Positions 37,361-48,429 of a stretch of DNA of 64,000 bases are shown in pieces. The notes beneath the pieces are model-generated. The model was not told the origin of the DNA and did not search any database. It saw nothing but the letters and a program-made list of their open reading frames with translations. The position numbers and the translations under genes were made by a program. The stretch's first letter is position 1; every line of letters begins with the position of its first letter. Source of the DNA: Mercurialis annua (lineage: Eukaryota > Streptophyta > Magnoliopsida > Malpighiales > Euphorbiaceae); the NCBI RefSeq assembly GCF_937616625.2, contig NC_065577.1, positions 23,759,501 through 23,823,500 on the forward strand. The letters run 5' to 3'.

Positions 37361-38895
37361 CACCGTATCATCGAGTATTAACGCTTTACGATTGAATACA
37401 TGTATAAATAATCATGAACTTAGGAATTATTATTGGGCATGTAATTTATAATTCCGAGGGCTTAATTTTTTTTTTCAAAATGAACAAACGCTATTGTGAT
37501 ATTAATTACATTTGATTAAATTCTGTCTAGGAGATTGGTACTTAAGTGGTCCGCTCGTGACCCTCCAATCTATCCTGGGAATTTTTCTAATGTCATAATT
37601 TAACAACATACGTGATTCGCTTGTGCATTATGTTATCATCAACGGGATGTGCGGAAAAAGCGAAACCCGAAAAAAAAAAAACCGAAAAAAAAATAATGTT
37701 TTTTTTCATAAAACCCAAAAATGCTGAAAAACGGGTTTTACACCCGGAAAAAAGTTTTCGGCTCGGAAAAAAAAATATATATATATTTTTTTCGTAAAAA
37801 ACCGAAATGCTGAAAATGGGGTTTTACATCCGGTAAAAAGTTTCCGACTCGAAAAAAAAACCGTAAAAAAAAATTAATTTTTTTTCCGAGGATTAGCAAT
37901 CGGTTGAGGCTTTCGGAGGTTCTAGGATGAATCCTCGATACCTAAAGAAAGTAGATATTACATAGTAAATGATTAGAGAATCATTTCAGAGATATGTAAT
38001 AGTTTGTTCATTCTTTTGTGCCTAAAGAATGAGACCTACAAAGTCCATGATCATACATGTGTGATTGCATGATGTAATTTAGCTTTAATATGTATGAGAT
38101 GCATGCTAAAATGTGTTGTGTGCTTAGTGAGACCGGAATAACTTAAAACCCTAAGAAATCTTCCTAAAAGTTCAAAGATTAAGTTTATATTGATTAATCA
38201 TTAAATTGATTTATCAATGGCTCTCCATTGGAGCAATAAACTAACACACTTTGAGTTATCATTTTGTCGGCTATGGATACATAGGGGTGAGATGATATCG
38301 TCAAGAGGCTGTTGTTGAGTTTATTGTTAAGCATGAGATGTTACAGGTGTATCGATATAGTACACGGCAATAACAGCAATTAGGCGTACCTGAGTCTTGT
38401 ATTATTCAAATTGATACATCTTAGTTGATTTAATGGGTTAAACTTAACTAATGCAGAAACCCAATAACGACAATGGGTATCTGAGGGTGAAAGCATTAGG
38501 AGCCGGAAATGATTGAACCTCATATGAGAAATGATGAACAAGTGTTGTTCACTTGTAGTACATTGTGATCCCAATAACGGCAATTAGGCGTACCTGAGGG
38601 AAAGATCAATGACTATAAGAACTCAATCACCCGCTTGAAATCTTTTCCAACAAAGATTCACGTTTCCTATTTTGGAAGTGTAGGATTCGAAAAATATAGT
38701 GGGAGGCCATTTTGATAAACACCAAATCATCATGGTTAAATATACAAAATAACACGAATACTAATTAGAGATCTTTGCAATCTAAGGGATAATAAGATTA
38801 AACAGAATCCTTTTAAGTGACATTCACGATAGTAATCGGCTAGTGGTTTAAAACCATTTTTTTTGATTGATTAAGATATTTAGATGCCTCCAAGG
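37361..38895 (+). other. Copia leader and presumed gag region, copy 2
   Basis: Near-copy of 30419-31939 with a few small indels in the A-rich stretch. It has no credible open frame. The CAATAACGGCAATTAGG-type motifs recur at about 38365-38595. Confidence 0.6.
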
Positions 38896-41086
38896 CTACT
38901 GCGAAAAAGAAATGCACATTGGTTAACAAAGAAAAGTGTTTTCGTTTGTTAAGATGTAGGACAGTATAAGTCATAGCCGGAAATATTTGGAATATTTAAA
39001 AGGCGGTTTGGTCAATAAAATAAATTGTTTCTTTTGTCAAAACAAAAGACATTGAAATGGAAATTGTATTAAGTATTGTGAATACTTAAAGGGCAATGAC
39101 GAGAGGAACGACAATTCCATCAAGAATGTGTCTATCTCATGTTCCAATGTCAATTGCTCATTTAAAAGTTTAGGTAATGGATACCGATGCAAATTCTCAT
39201 ATTTGTTTATCTTTTACGGATTTAGTAAAAGTGAGAAAGAAAGGAAAAAGATGAAGTAATCTTAAATCTCGGGAATGACGCAAGCGTTGCGACAAGCTAT
39301 AGGATCAACTTCAATTTTCTTAAATAAACATAAGTTGTAATTAAACAAGTTTTTTGTACTTACCCAATATATATAGAAATATCATATCCGAATTTGTATG
39401 ACAAATTTGGTAGTTGATTTTCTATTTGCAAAGGATGTTTGTAGTATTATGTTTGATAATACGGAGTTGGGTATGGCTATGTACAAAATGTTCTTTATGA
39501 CTTGAATAAAGATGTTTAATGCAAAAGATGTTTTGGAAATTAATACCATAAGTTATCAAACTTCTAAACAACTTTGGCATTTATAATTAGGACATATTGC
39601 AAAAGATAGACATAACAAGTTAAATAGGATGGGAATCTTGAGCAATCAAGATTTTTCATCTCTTCCGATTTGTGAGTCGTATCTTAAAGGCAACATGGCC
39701 TGATTATTCTTTGTGGGACAAAGAGGTAGAGCTAAAGCCGTTTAAGAGATCATACATAGTAATGTATATGGTACGTTTAAAGAAACGGACCAAGGTATAT
39801 ACTTATAATTCATTTTCTACATCGATGATTTTTCACGATATAGTTAAGTTTGTCTTATGAAGAACAAACATGAAGATTTTGAAATGTTCAAATGACTTCA
39901 AGAATGAAGTAGAAAACCATATTGGAAAAGGTATTAATACTTTACGATGTGATCGAAAAGGGAAGAATACTTGAGTACAAAATTTGTTATGTTCCTAAAA
40001 GGAATGTGGTATTATTTTTGAACTTACTCCTTCGGAACACCATGTTTGAATGGTGCGTTTGTCAAGAAGGAGGTATCGTACATTGTGGGAAATGATACGA
40101 TCAATAATGAGCTATATACTGACTTATCCATCTCGTTTTTGGGTCATGCACTTCTTACCGCAAATAAAATTCTAAATTAAATTCCAACTAAATTTTCACC
40201 ATAGATACCTTAAGAGATATGGTATGGAATCAAGTCTTAAGGATGTTAAGATTTGAGGGTGTTCGGAACATATCAGGAAACTGATATCCAATAAATTTGG
40301 AATCAAAATCAATCATGTAAGGGTTATGTTGGATATCCTAAAGACATTTTAGGATATTGTTTCTATATTCGAACCTAACAAACAATCGTTGTTTATCGGT
40401 GGTAGTCTTTCTTGATAAAGCGTTTATTCAAGAGGGACACTAAGAAAGGAATATAGAATTAGATGAGGAGTCATCTAGTTACCAACAAAATAATGAATCA
40501 ATGAAGATTGATCAAACCCACTAAAAGCCGGAGTTAGTAAAAGATGTATCTACATTAACAACTCGAAGATTAAGTAGAGTATCTCGTCCACCGGAGAGAG
40601 ATGGTTTTTCCGCATGATAAACAAGAGTTGTATAGGAGTAAAAGATCAAGTGTTGATCCCTCTACTTATGAGGAAACTATATGTGATATAGATTCTTCAA
40701 AATTGGTTTGAAGGAATAAAATCTGAAATGGATTCCATATAAAGAAACCATATTTTAGGAGCTAGTCGATCCATCCAAAGGTATTATACCAATAAGGTTT
40801 AAATGGATCTTCAAGTGTAAAATTGGTACTAATGGAAAGGTGGAGACCTTTAAAGCTAGGCTTGTTGTAAAAGAATTTTGCTAGAGGCAAGAAGTTGTAT
40901 TGTGAATACACTTTATCGCCGGTAGCCATGCTTAAGTCCATCAAGATTTTTCTTACCAAGGCTACACATTCAGATTTTGTGGTTGGACAAATGGTTGTAA
41001 GAACCACATTCCTTAATGGTTAAATTAAGGAGTATATATATATGGAACAAGTCGAGGATTTTGAATCCGAAGAAGGTTCCAAGGCG
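38896..41086 (+). pseudogene. Ty1/copia gag-pol pseudogene, copy 2, truncated in reverse transcriptase
   Basis: Near-identical to copy 1 at an offset of 6956-6957 bp. The zinc knuckle is at 39026-39067 with the same internal TGA. The LWHL*LGHIAK stop is at 39584. The same run of integrase stops follows, and KWIFK is at about 40801. It ends at ...GGTTCCAAGGCG (41086), the point equivalent to 34130 in copy 1. The reverse transcriptase active site, RNase H, polypurine tract and third LTR are therefore missing. A 3-bp deletion near 39294 (GACAAGCTATAGG against GACAAGAGCTATAGG) is private to this copy. Confidence 0.9.
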
Positions 41087-41115
41087 AGTATATATATATG
41101 AATAAGTCGAGGATT
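41086..41115 (+). other. Templated filler at the copia/satellite deletion junction
   Basis: These 30 bases (GAGTATATATATATGAATAA and so on, ending GTCGAGGATT) copy 41030-41060 with one missing G and one C-to-T change. They sit between the truncated element and the satellite. The last four bases (GATT) also occur at the matching satellite position (48426-48429), giving microhomology at the join. Confidence 0.8.
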
Positions 41116-44100
41116 GTAAACCTTTGGCTTAAATCGCTATATACGTGAAATGTTTGGAATTATTTCGTAACGTTTGTAAATGTTTTGCTTAAATTGCTAA
41201 AAAGGTGAAACGCTTTTATTTGTTTCGTAACGTTTGTACACGTTTGTCTTAAATTGCTAAAAAGGGGAAACGTTTGGATTTGTTTCGTAGCGTTTATAAA
41301 TGTTTGGCTTAAATCGCTAATAAGGTGAAACGTTTTAATTTGTTTCGTACCGTTTGTAAATGTTTGGCTTAAATCGCTATAAAGGTGAAACATTTGGATT
41401 TGTTTTGCAACGTTTGTAAATGTATGAAACGTTTAGATTTGTTTTGTAACGTTTGTAAACTTTTGGCTTAAATTGCTAAAAAGGTGAAACACTTGGATTT
41501 GTTTCGTTGAGTTTGTAAACGTTTGACTTAAATTTCTAAAAAGGTGAAATGCTTGGTTTTGTTTCGTAGCGTTTGTTAACATTTGACTTAAATTGCTAAA
41601 ACTGTGAAACGTTTGGATTTGTTTCGTAACGTTTGTAAACATTTGGCTTCAATCGATAAAAAGGTGAAACGTTTGGATTTTTTTCATAACGTTTTGCCTA
41701 AATCGCTAAAAAGGTGAAACGTTTGGATTTGTTTCGTAACATTTTAAACGTTTGGCTGAAATCGCTAAAATGGGGAAACATTTGAATTTGTATCGCAACA
41801 TTTGAAACGTTTGGCTAATAACGCTAAAAAGGTGAAACATTTTGTTTTGTTTCGTAACATTTGTAAACGTTTCGCTTAAATCGCTAAAAAGGTGAAACGT
41901 TTGGATTTGTTTCGTAACGTTTGTAAATGTTAGGCTTAAATGGCTAAAAAGGTGAAACTCTTGGATTTGTTTCGAAACATTTTTGTAAACATTTGGCTTA
42001 AATTGCTAAAAAGGTGAAACGCTTGGATTTGTTTCGTAACGTTTGTAAATGTTTGGCTTAAATTGCTAAAAAGGTGAAACATTTGGATTTGTTTCATATC
42101 CTCTGTAAACGTTTCGCTTAAATCGCTAAAAAGGTGAAACGCTTGGATTTGTTTTGTAACGTTTGTAAACGTTTGGCTTAAATCGCTTAAAACGTGAAAC
42201 GTTTGGATTTGTTTCGTAACGTATTAAACGTTAGGCTTAAATCACTAAAATGGGGAAATGTTTGGATTTGTTTCGTAACGTTTGGCTTAAATCGCTAAAA
42301 ATGTAAAACGTTTGGATTTATTTCATAACGTTTCAAACGATTGGTTTTGTTCTATAACATTTTTAAACGTTTGGCTTAAATCGCTAAAAATGTAAAACGT
42401 TTGGAATTGTTTTGTAACGTTTTAAATGTTTGGTTTTGTTTTGTAACGTTTGTAAACGTTAGGCTTAAATCGCTGAAAGGGGAAACGTTTGGATTTGTTT
42501 CGTAACGTTTGTAAATGTTTGGCTTAAATCACTAAAATGGGGAAACGTTTGGATTTGTTTCATAACATTTGTAAACATTTGGCTTAAATCGCTAAAATGT
42601 TGAAACATTTGGATTTGTTTCGTAACTTTTGTAAACGTTTGGCTTAAATCGCTAAAATGGGATAACGTTTGGATTTGTTTCTTAACGTTTGTAAACGTTT
42701 GGCTTCAATAGCTAAAAAGATGAAACATTTGGATTTGTTTCGTAACATTTGTAAACGTTTGGTTTTATTTCGTAAAGTTTATAACCGTTTGGCTTAAATT
42801 GCTAAAATGCGGAAACGTTTAGATTTGTTTCTTAACGTTTGTAAACGTTTGTCTTCAATCGCTAAAAAGGTGAAACATTTGGATTTGTTTCGTAACGTTT
42901 GTAAACTTTTGGCTTAAATTGCTAAAAATGTGAAATGTATTTTTTGTTCCGTCATGTTTGTATACGTTAGCATTTGTTCCGTAACATTTGTAAACGTTTG
43001 GCTTAAATCGCTAAAAAGGTTAAACATTTGGATTTGTTTCGTAACATTTGTAAATCTTTGGCTTGAATCGCCAAAACGGCGAACCGTTTGGATTTGTTTT
43101 GTAACGTTTATAAAAGTTTGGCTTCAATCGCTAAAATTGTGAAACTTTTGGATTTGTTTTGTAACGTTTGTAAACGTTTAGCTTAATCGCTAAAAAGTTG
43201 AAAGGTTTGGATATGTTTCATAATGTTTTAAACGTTTGGCTTAAATCGCTAATATGGGGAAACATTTGGATTTGTTTCGTAACGTTTGTAAACGTTTGGC
43301 TTAAATTGCAAAAAAGGTGAAACATATTGTTTTGTTTCGCAACGTTTGTAAACGTTTTGCTTAAATCTATAAAAATGTGAAACACTTGGATTTGTTCGCA
43401 GCGTTTGTAAACATTTAGCTTAAATTGCTAAAAAAGTGAATCGCTTGGATTTGTTTCGTAACCTTTGTAAACATTGCTTTTGTTTTGTAATGTTTGTAAA
43501 TGTTTGGCTTAAATCGCTAAAAAGGTGAAACATTTGGATTTGTTTTGTGACGTTTTTAAACGTTTGTCTTAAATAACTAAAAAGGGGAAACGTTTGGATT
43601 TGTTGCACAATGTTTATACATGTTTGGCTTAAATTGCTAATAAGGTGAAACCCTTGTATTTGTTTCGTAACGTTTTAAACGTTTGGTTTTGTTTCGTAAT
43701 GTTTGTAAACATTTGGCTAAAATCGGAAAAGAAGTGAAACGCCCTGTTTTTTTTCGTATCGTTTGTAAACGTTTGGCTTAAATAACTAAAAAGGGGAAAC
43801 GTTTGGATTTGTTTCGCAATGTTTATAAACTTTTGGCTTAAATTTCTAGAAAGGTGAAACGCTTGTATTTGTTTTGTAACGTTTTAAACGTTCGGTTTTG
43901 TTTCATAATGTTTGTAAACATTTGGCTTAAATCGCGAAAGAGGTGAAACGTCCAGTTTTGTTTCGTATAATTTGCAAACGTTTGGCTAAAATCGCTAAAA
44001 AGGTGTACGTTTGGATTTTTTTTGTAACGTTTGTAAACGTTTTGCTTAAATCGCTAAAAAAGTGAAACGTTTGGACTTATTTCGTAACGTTTGGCTTATT

Positions 44101-47100
44101 TCGCTAAAAAGGTGAAATGCTTGGATTTCTTTCATAATATTTGTGAACTTTTGGCTTAAATCGCTAAAAAGGTGAAACGTTTGGATTTGTTTCGTATCGT
44201 GTGTAAACGTTTAGCTTCAATCGCTAAAAAGGCGAAACGTTTTGATTTGTTTTGTAACGTCTGTAAAAGGTTGGCATAAATAGCTAAAAAGGTAAAACGT
44301 TAGGTTTTTTTTCGTAGCGTTTGTAAACGTTTGGCTTAAATCGCTACAAATGTGAAACGTTTGCACTTGTTTCGTAACGTTTGTAAACGTTTGTTTTAAA
44401 TCGCTGTTCGTAAACGTTTGGCATAAATTGCTAAAAAGGGTTTCATAACGTTTTAAACGTTTGTATTAGTTTCGTAACGTTTGGCTTAAATCGCTAAAAA
44501 GGTGAAACATTTGGATTTGTTTCGTAACGTTTGCAAACGTTTGGCTTGAATCGCTAGAAAGGAGAAACGTTTGGGTTAAATCGCTAAAAAGGTGAAACAT
44601 TTTGATTTGTTTCATAACGTTTGTATACGTTTGGGTTAAATTGATGAAGAGGTGAAATGTTTGAATTTAAATTGCTAAAAGGTGAAACGTTTTGGATTTG
44701 TTTTGTAACGTTTGTAAACGATAGGTTTAAATCGCTCGAAAGGTGAAACGTTTGGATTTGTTTTGTAACGTTTGTAAATGTTTGGCTTAAATCGCTAAGA
44801 AGGTGAAACACTTCGTTTTGTTTCGTATCGATTGTAAATGTTTGGTTTAAATTGCTAAAAATTTGAAACGCTTGGATTTATGTTGTAGTGTTTGTAAACA
44901 TTTGTCTTAAATCGCTAAAAAGGTGACACGTTTGGATTTATTTCGTAACGTTTTTAAACGTTCGGCTTAAATCGCTAAAAAGGTGAAACGTTTGGTTTTG
45001 TTTCTTAACGTTTGTAAACGTTCGGCTTAAATAGCTAAAAAGGTGAAACAGTTGGTTTTGTTTCGTAACATTTGTAAACGTTCGGCTTAAATCGCTGAAA
45101 ATGGGAAATGTTTGGATTTGTTTTGTAACGTTTGTAAATGTTTGGCTTAAATTACTAAAAAGGGGAAACATTTGGATTTATTTCGTAACGTTTGGAAACG
45201 ATTGGTTTTGTTTCGTAATATTTGTAAACGTTTGGCTTAAATCGCTAAAAATGTGATACATTTGGATTTGTTTTGTAACGTTTTAAATGTTTGGTTTTGT
45301 TTGGTAATGTTGTAAACGTTTGGCTAACAATCGCTAAAAAGGTAAAACGTTTGGATTTGTCTCGTAACGTTTGTAAATGCTTTGGCTTAAATCGCTAAAA
45401 TGGGGAAACGTTTGGATTTGTTTTGTAACATTGGTAAACGTTAAGCTTCAATCGCTAAAAAGGTGAAACATTTGGATTTGTTTCGTAACGTTTGTAAACG
45501 TTTGGCTTCAATTGCTAAAAAGGTGAAACGCTTAGAGTTGTTTCGTAATGTTTGTAAACATTTGGCATAAATTGCTAAAAAGGTGAAACGCTTGGATTCG
45601 TTTCGGAAAGTTTGTAAACGTTTGGCTTAAATTGCTAAAAATGTGAAACAGTTGGATTTGTTTCGTAACGTTTGTAAATATTTCACTTAAATTGTTAAAA
45701 AGGTGAAACGTTTGGTTTTGTTTAGTAATGTTTGTAAAGGTTTGGCTTAAATCTCTAAAAATGTGAAGCGCTTGGATTTGTTTCGTAACGTTTTAAACGT
45801 TTGGTTTTGTTTCGTAACGTTTGTAAACGTTTGGCTTAAATCGCTAAAAAAGGTAAAACATTTGGATTTGTTTCGTAACGTTTGTAAACGTTTGGCTTAA
45901 ATCGTTTAAAAGGCGCAACGTTTGGATTTGTTTTGTAACGTTGGTAAATGTTTGGCTTAAATTGCCAAAAAGGTGACTCATTTGGATTTGTTTGGTAAAG
46001 TTTGTAAACATTTGGTTTAAATCACTAAAAAGGTGAAACGTTTAGATTTATTTAGAATAGTTTGTAAACCTTTGGCTTAAATCGCTAAATACGTGAAACT
46101 TTTGGATTTGTTTCATAGGCTTTGTAAATGTTTGGCTTAAATTGCTTATAAGGTGAAACGCTTTGATTTGTTTCGTAACGTTTGTAAACGTTTGGCTTAA
46201 ATTCCTAAAAAGGTGAAACGTTTGGATTTGTTTCGTAGGGTTTATAAATGTTTGTCTTAAATCGCTAATAAGGTGAAACGTTTTGATTTGTTTCGTACCG
46301 TTTTTATATGTTTGGCTTAAATCGCTAAAAAGGTGAAACGTTTGGATTTGTTTTTTAACGTTTGTAAACGTATGGCTAAAATTGCTAAAAAGGTGAAATG
46401 CTTAGATTTGTTTCATAACGTTTGTAAACTTTCGGCTTAAATTGCTAAAAAGGTGAAACACTTGGATTTGTTTCGTTGTGTTTGTAAACGTTTGACTTAA
46501 ATTTCTAAAAAGGTGAAAACGTTTGGTTTGTTTCGGAACGTTTGTAAACGTTTGGCTTAAATTGCTAAAAATGTGAAACGTTTGGATTTGTTTCGTAATG
46601 TTTGTAAACGTTTGGCTTCAATCGCTAAAAAGGTGAAACGTTTGGATTTGTTTCGTAACGTTTGTAAACGTTTTGCCTAAATCGCTAAAAAGGTGAAACG
46701 TTTGGATTTGTTTCGTAACATTTTAAACGTTTGGCTGAAATTGCTAAAATTTGGAAAATATTTGGATTTGTATCACAACGTTTGTAAACATTTGGTTAAT
46801 ATCGCTAAAAAGGCGAAACATTTTGTTTTGTTTCGTAACGTTTGTAAGCGTTCCGCTTAAATCGCTAAAAAAGTGAAACGTTTGGATTTGTTTCGTAACG
46901 TTTGTAAACGTTATGCTTAAATTGCTAAAAAGGTGAAACTCTTAGATTTGTTTCGTAACATTTGTAAGCGTTTGGTTTCAATTACTATAAAGGTGAAACG
47001 CTTGGATTTGTTTCGTAACATTTGTAAACGTTTGACTTAAATTGCTAAAAAGGTGAAACATTTGGATTTGTTTCTTAACCTTTGTAAAAGTTTGGCTTAT

Positions 47101-48429
47101 ATCGCTAAAAAGGGGAAACGTTTGGATTTTTTTCGTAACGTTTGTAAACGTTTGGCTTAAATTGCTAAAAAGGTGAAACTCTTGGATTTGTTTCATAATG
47201 TTTGTACAGGTTTGGCTTAAATCGCTAAAAACGTGAAACATTTTGATTTGTTTCATAACATTTTAAACGTTTGGCTTAAATCATTTAAATGGGGAAATGT
47301 TTGGATTTGTTTCGTAACGTTTGTAAACGTTTGGCTTAAATCGCTAAAAATGTGAAACATTTGGTTTTGTTCCGTAACATTTGTAAACATTTGGCTTAAA
47401 TCGCTAAAAATGTAAAACATTTGGATTTGTTTCATAATGTTAGAAACGTTTGGTTTTGTTTCGTAACGTTTGTAAACATTAGGCGTAAATCGCTAAAATG
47501 GTGAAACGTTTGGATTTGTTTCGTAACGTTTGTAAACGTTTTGCTTATATTGCTAAAAAAGAGAAACGTTTGGATTTGTATCGTAATGTTTGTAAACGTT
47601 TAACTTAAATCGCTAAAAAGGTGGAATGTTTGGATTTGTTTCGTAACGTTTGTAAATGTTTGGCTTAAATCACTAAAAATGTGAAACGTTTGGATTTGTT
47701 TCGCAACATTTTAAACGTTTGGTTTTGTTTCGTAACATTTGTAAACGTTTGGCTTAAATCGCTAAAAAGGTAAAACGTTTGGATTTGTTTCGTAACGTTT
47801 GTAAACGTTTTGGTTAAATCGTCAAAAAGGCAAAATGTGTGGATTTCTTTCGTAACATTAGTAAACCTTCGGCTTAAATCGCTGAAAAGGGAAACGTTTG
47901 GATTTGTTCCGTAACATTTGTAAATGTTTTGGCTTAAATTGCTAAAAAGGTGAAACGTTTGGATTTATTTCGTAACGTTTGGAAACGATTGGTTTTGTTT
48001 AGTAATGTTTGTAAACTTTTGGCTTAAATCGCTAAAAATATGAAACGTTTGGATTTGTTTTGTAACGTTTTAAATGTTTGGTTTTGTTTCATAATGTTGT
48101 AAACGTTTGGATTTGTCTCGTAACTTTTATAAATGATTTAGCTTAAATCGCTAAAATGGGAAAACGTTTGGATTTGTTTTGTAACATTTGTACACGTTCG
48201 GCTACAATCGCAAAAAAGATGAAACGTTTGGATTTGTTTCGTAACGTTTGTAAACGTTTGGCATAAATTGCTAAAAAGGTGAAACGCTTGGATTTATTTC
48301 GGAACGTTTGTAAATGTTTGGCATAAATTGCTAAAAAGGTGAAACGCTTGGATTTATTTCGGAACGCTTGTAAACGTTTGGCTTAAATTGCTAAAAAGGT
48401 GAAACGTTTCGATTTATTTCGTATAGATT
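41116..48429. repeat. Higher-order repeat unit B1 (7314 bp)
   Basis: Starts at GTAAACCTTTGGCTTAAATC directly right of the copia scar. Its internal markers are the TATTTTTTGTTCCGTCATG variant at 42938 and the CGCTGTTCGTAAACG variant at 44402. They recur in B2 at 50194 and 51660 and in B3 at about 56842 and 58306. A second, related sub-block starts near 46070 (CCTTTGGCTTAAATCGCTAA), so each unit contains two related parts about 4.9 kb apart. Confidence 0.85.

Larger units (their letters stand above)
28417..41115 (+). mobile_element. Composite Ty1/copia element: LTR-internal-LTR-truncated internal
   Basis: The order is LTR (28417-30405), internal (30406-35358), LTR (35359-37347), then a second internal region (37348-41086) that stops in the reverse transcriptase region. 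Corresponding points in the two copies are 6942-6956 bp apart. The domain order protease - integrase - reverse transcriptase - RNase H marks it as Ty1/copia, and the integrase and zinc-knuckle sequences resemble the Angela/Tork-type group (inference). There is no third LTR and no right-hand target duplication. The left flank is GATGA at 28412-28416. The right end is a deletion scar with a templated insertion. Both pol regions are pseudogenes. Confidence 0.93.

Noticed and set aside
31424..41007. Minus-strand frames repeated in both copia copies (31424/38380 and 33806/40762) as antisense genes
   Set aside because: They overlap recognisable plus-strand gag/pol remnants and are conserved only because the two internal regions are recent duplicates.
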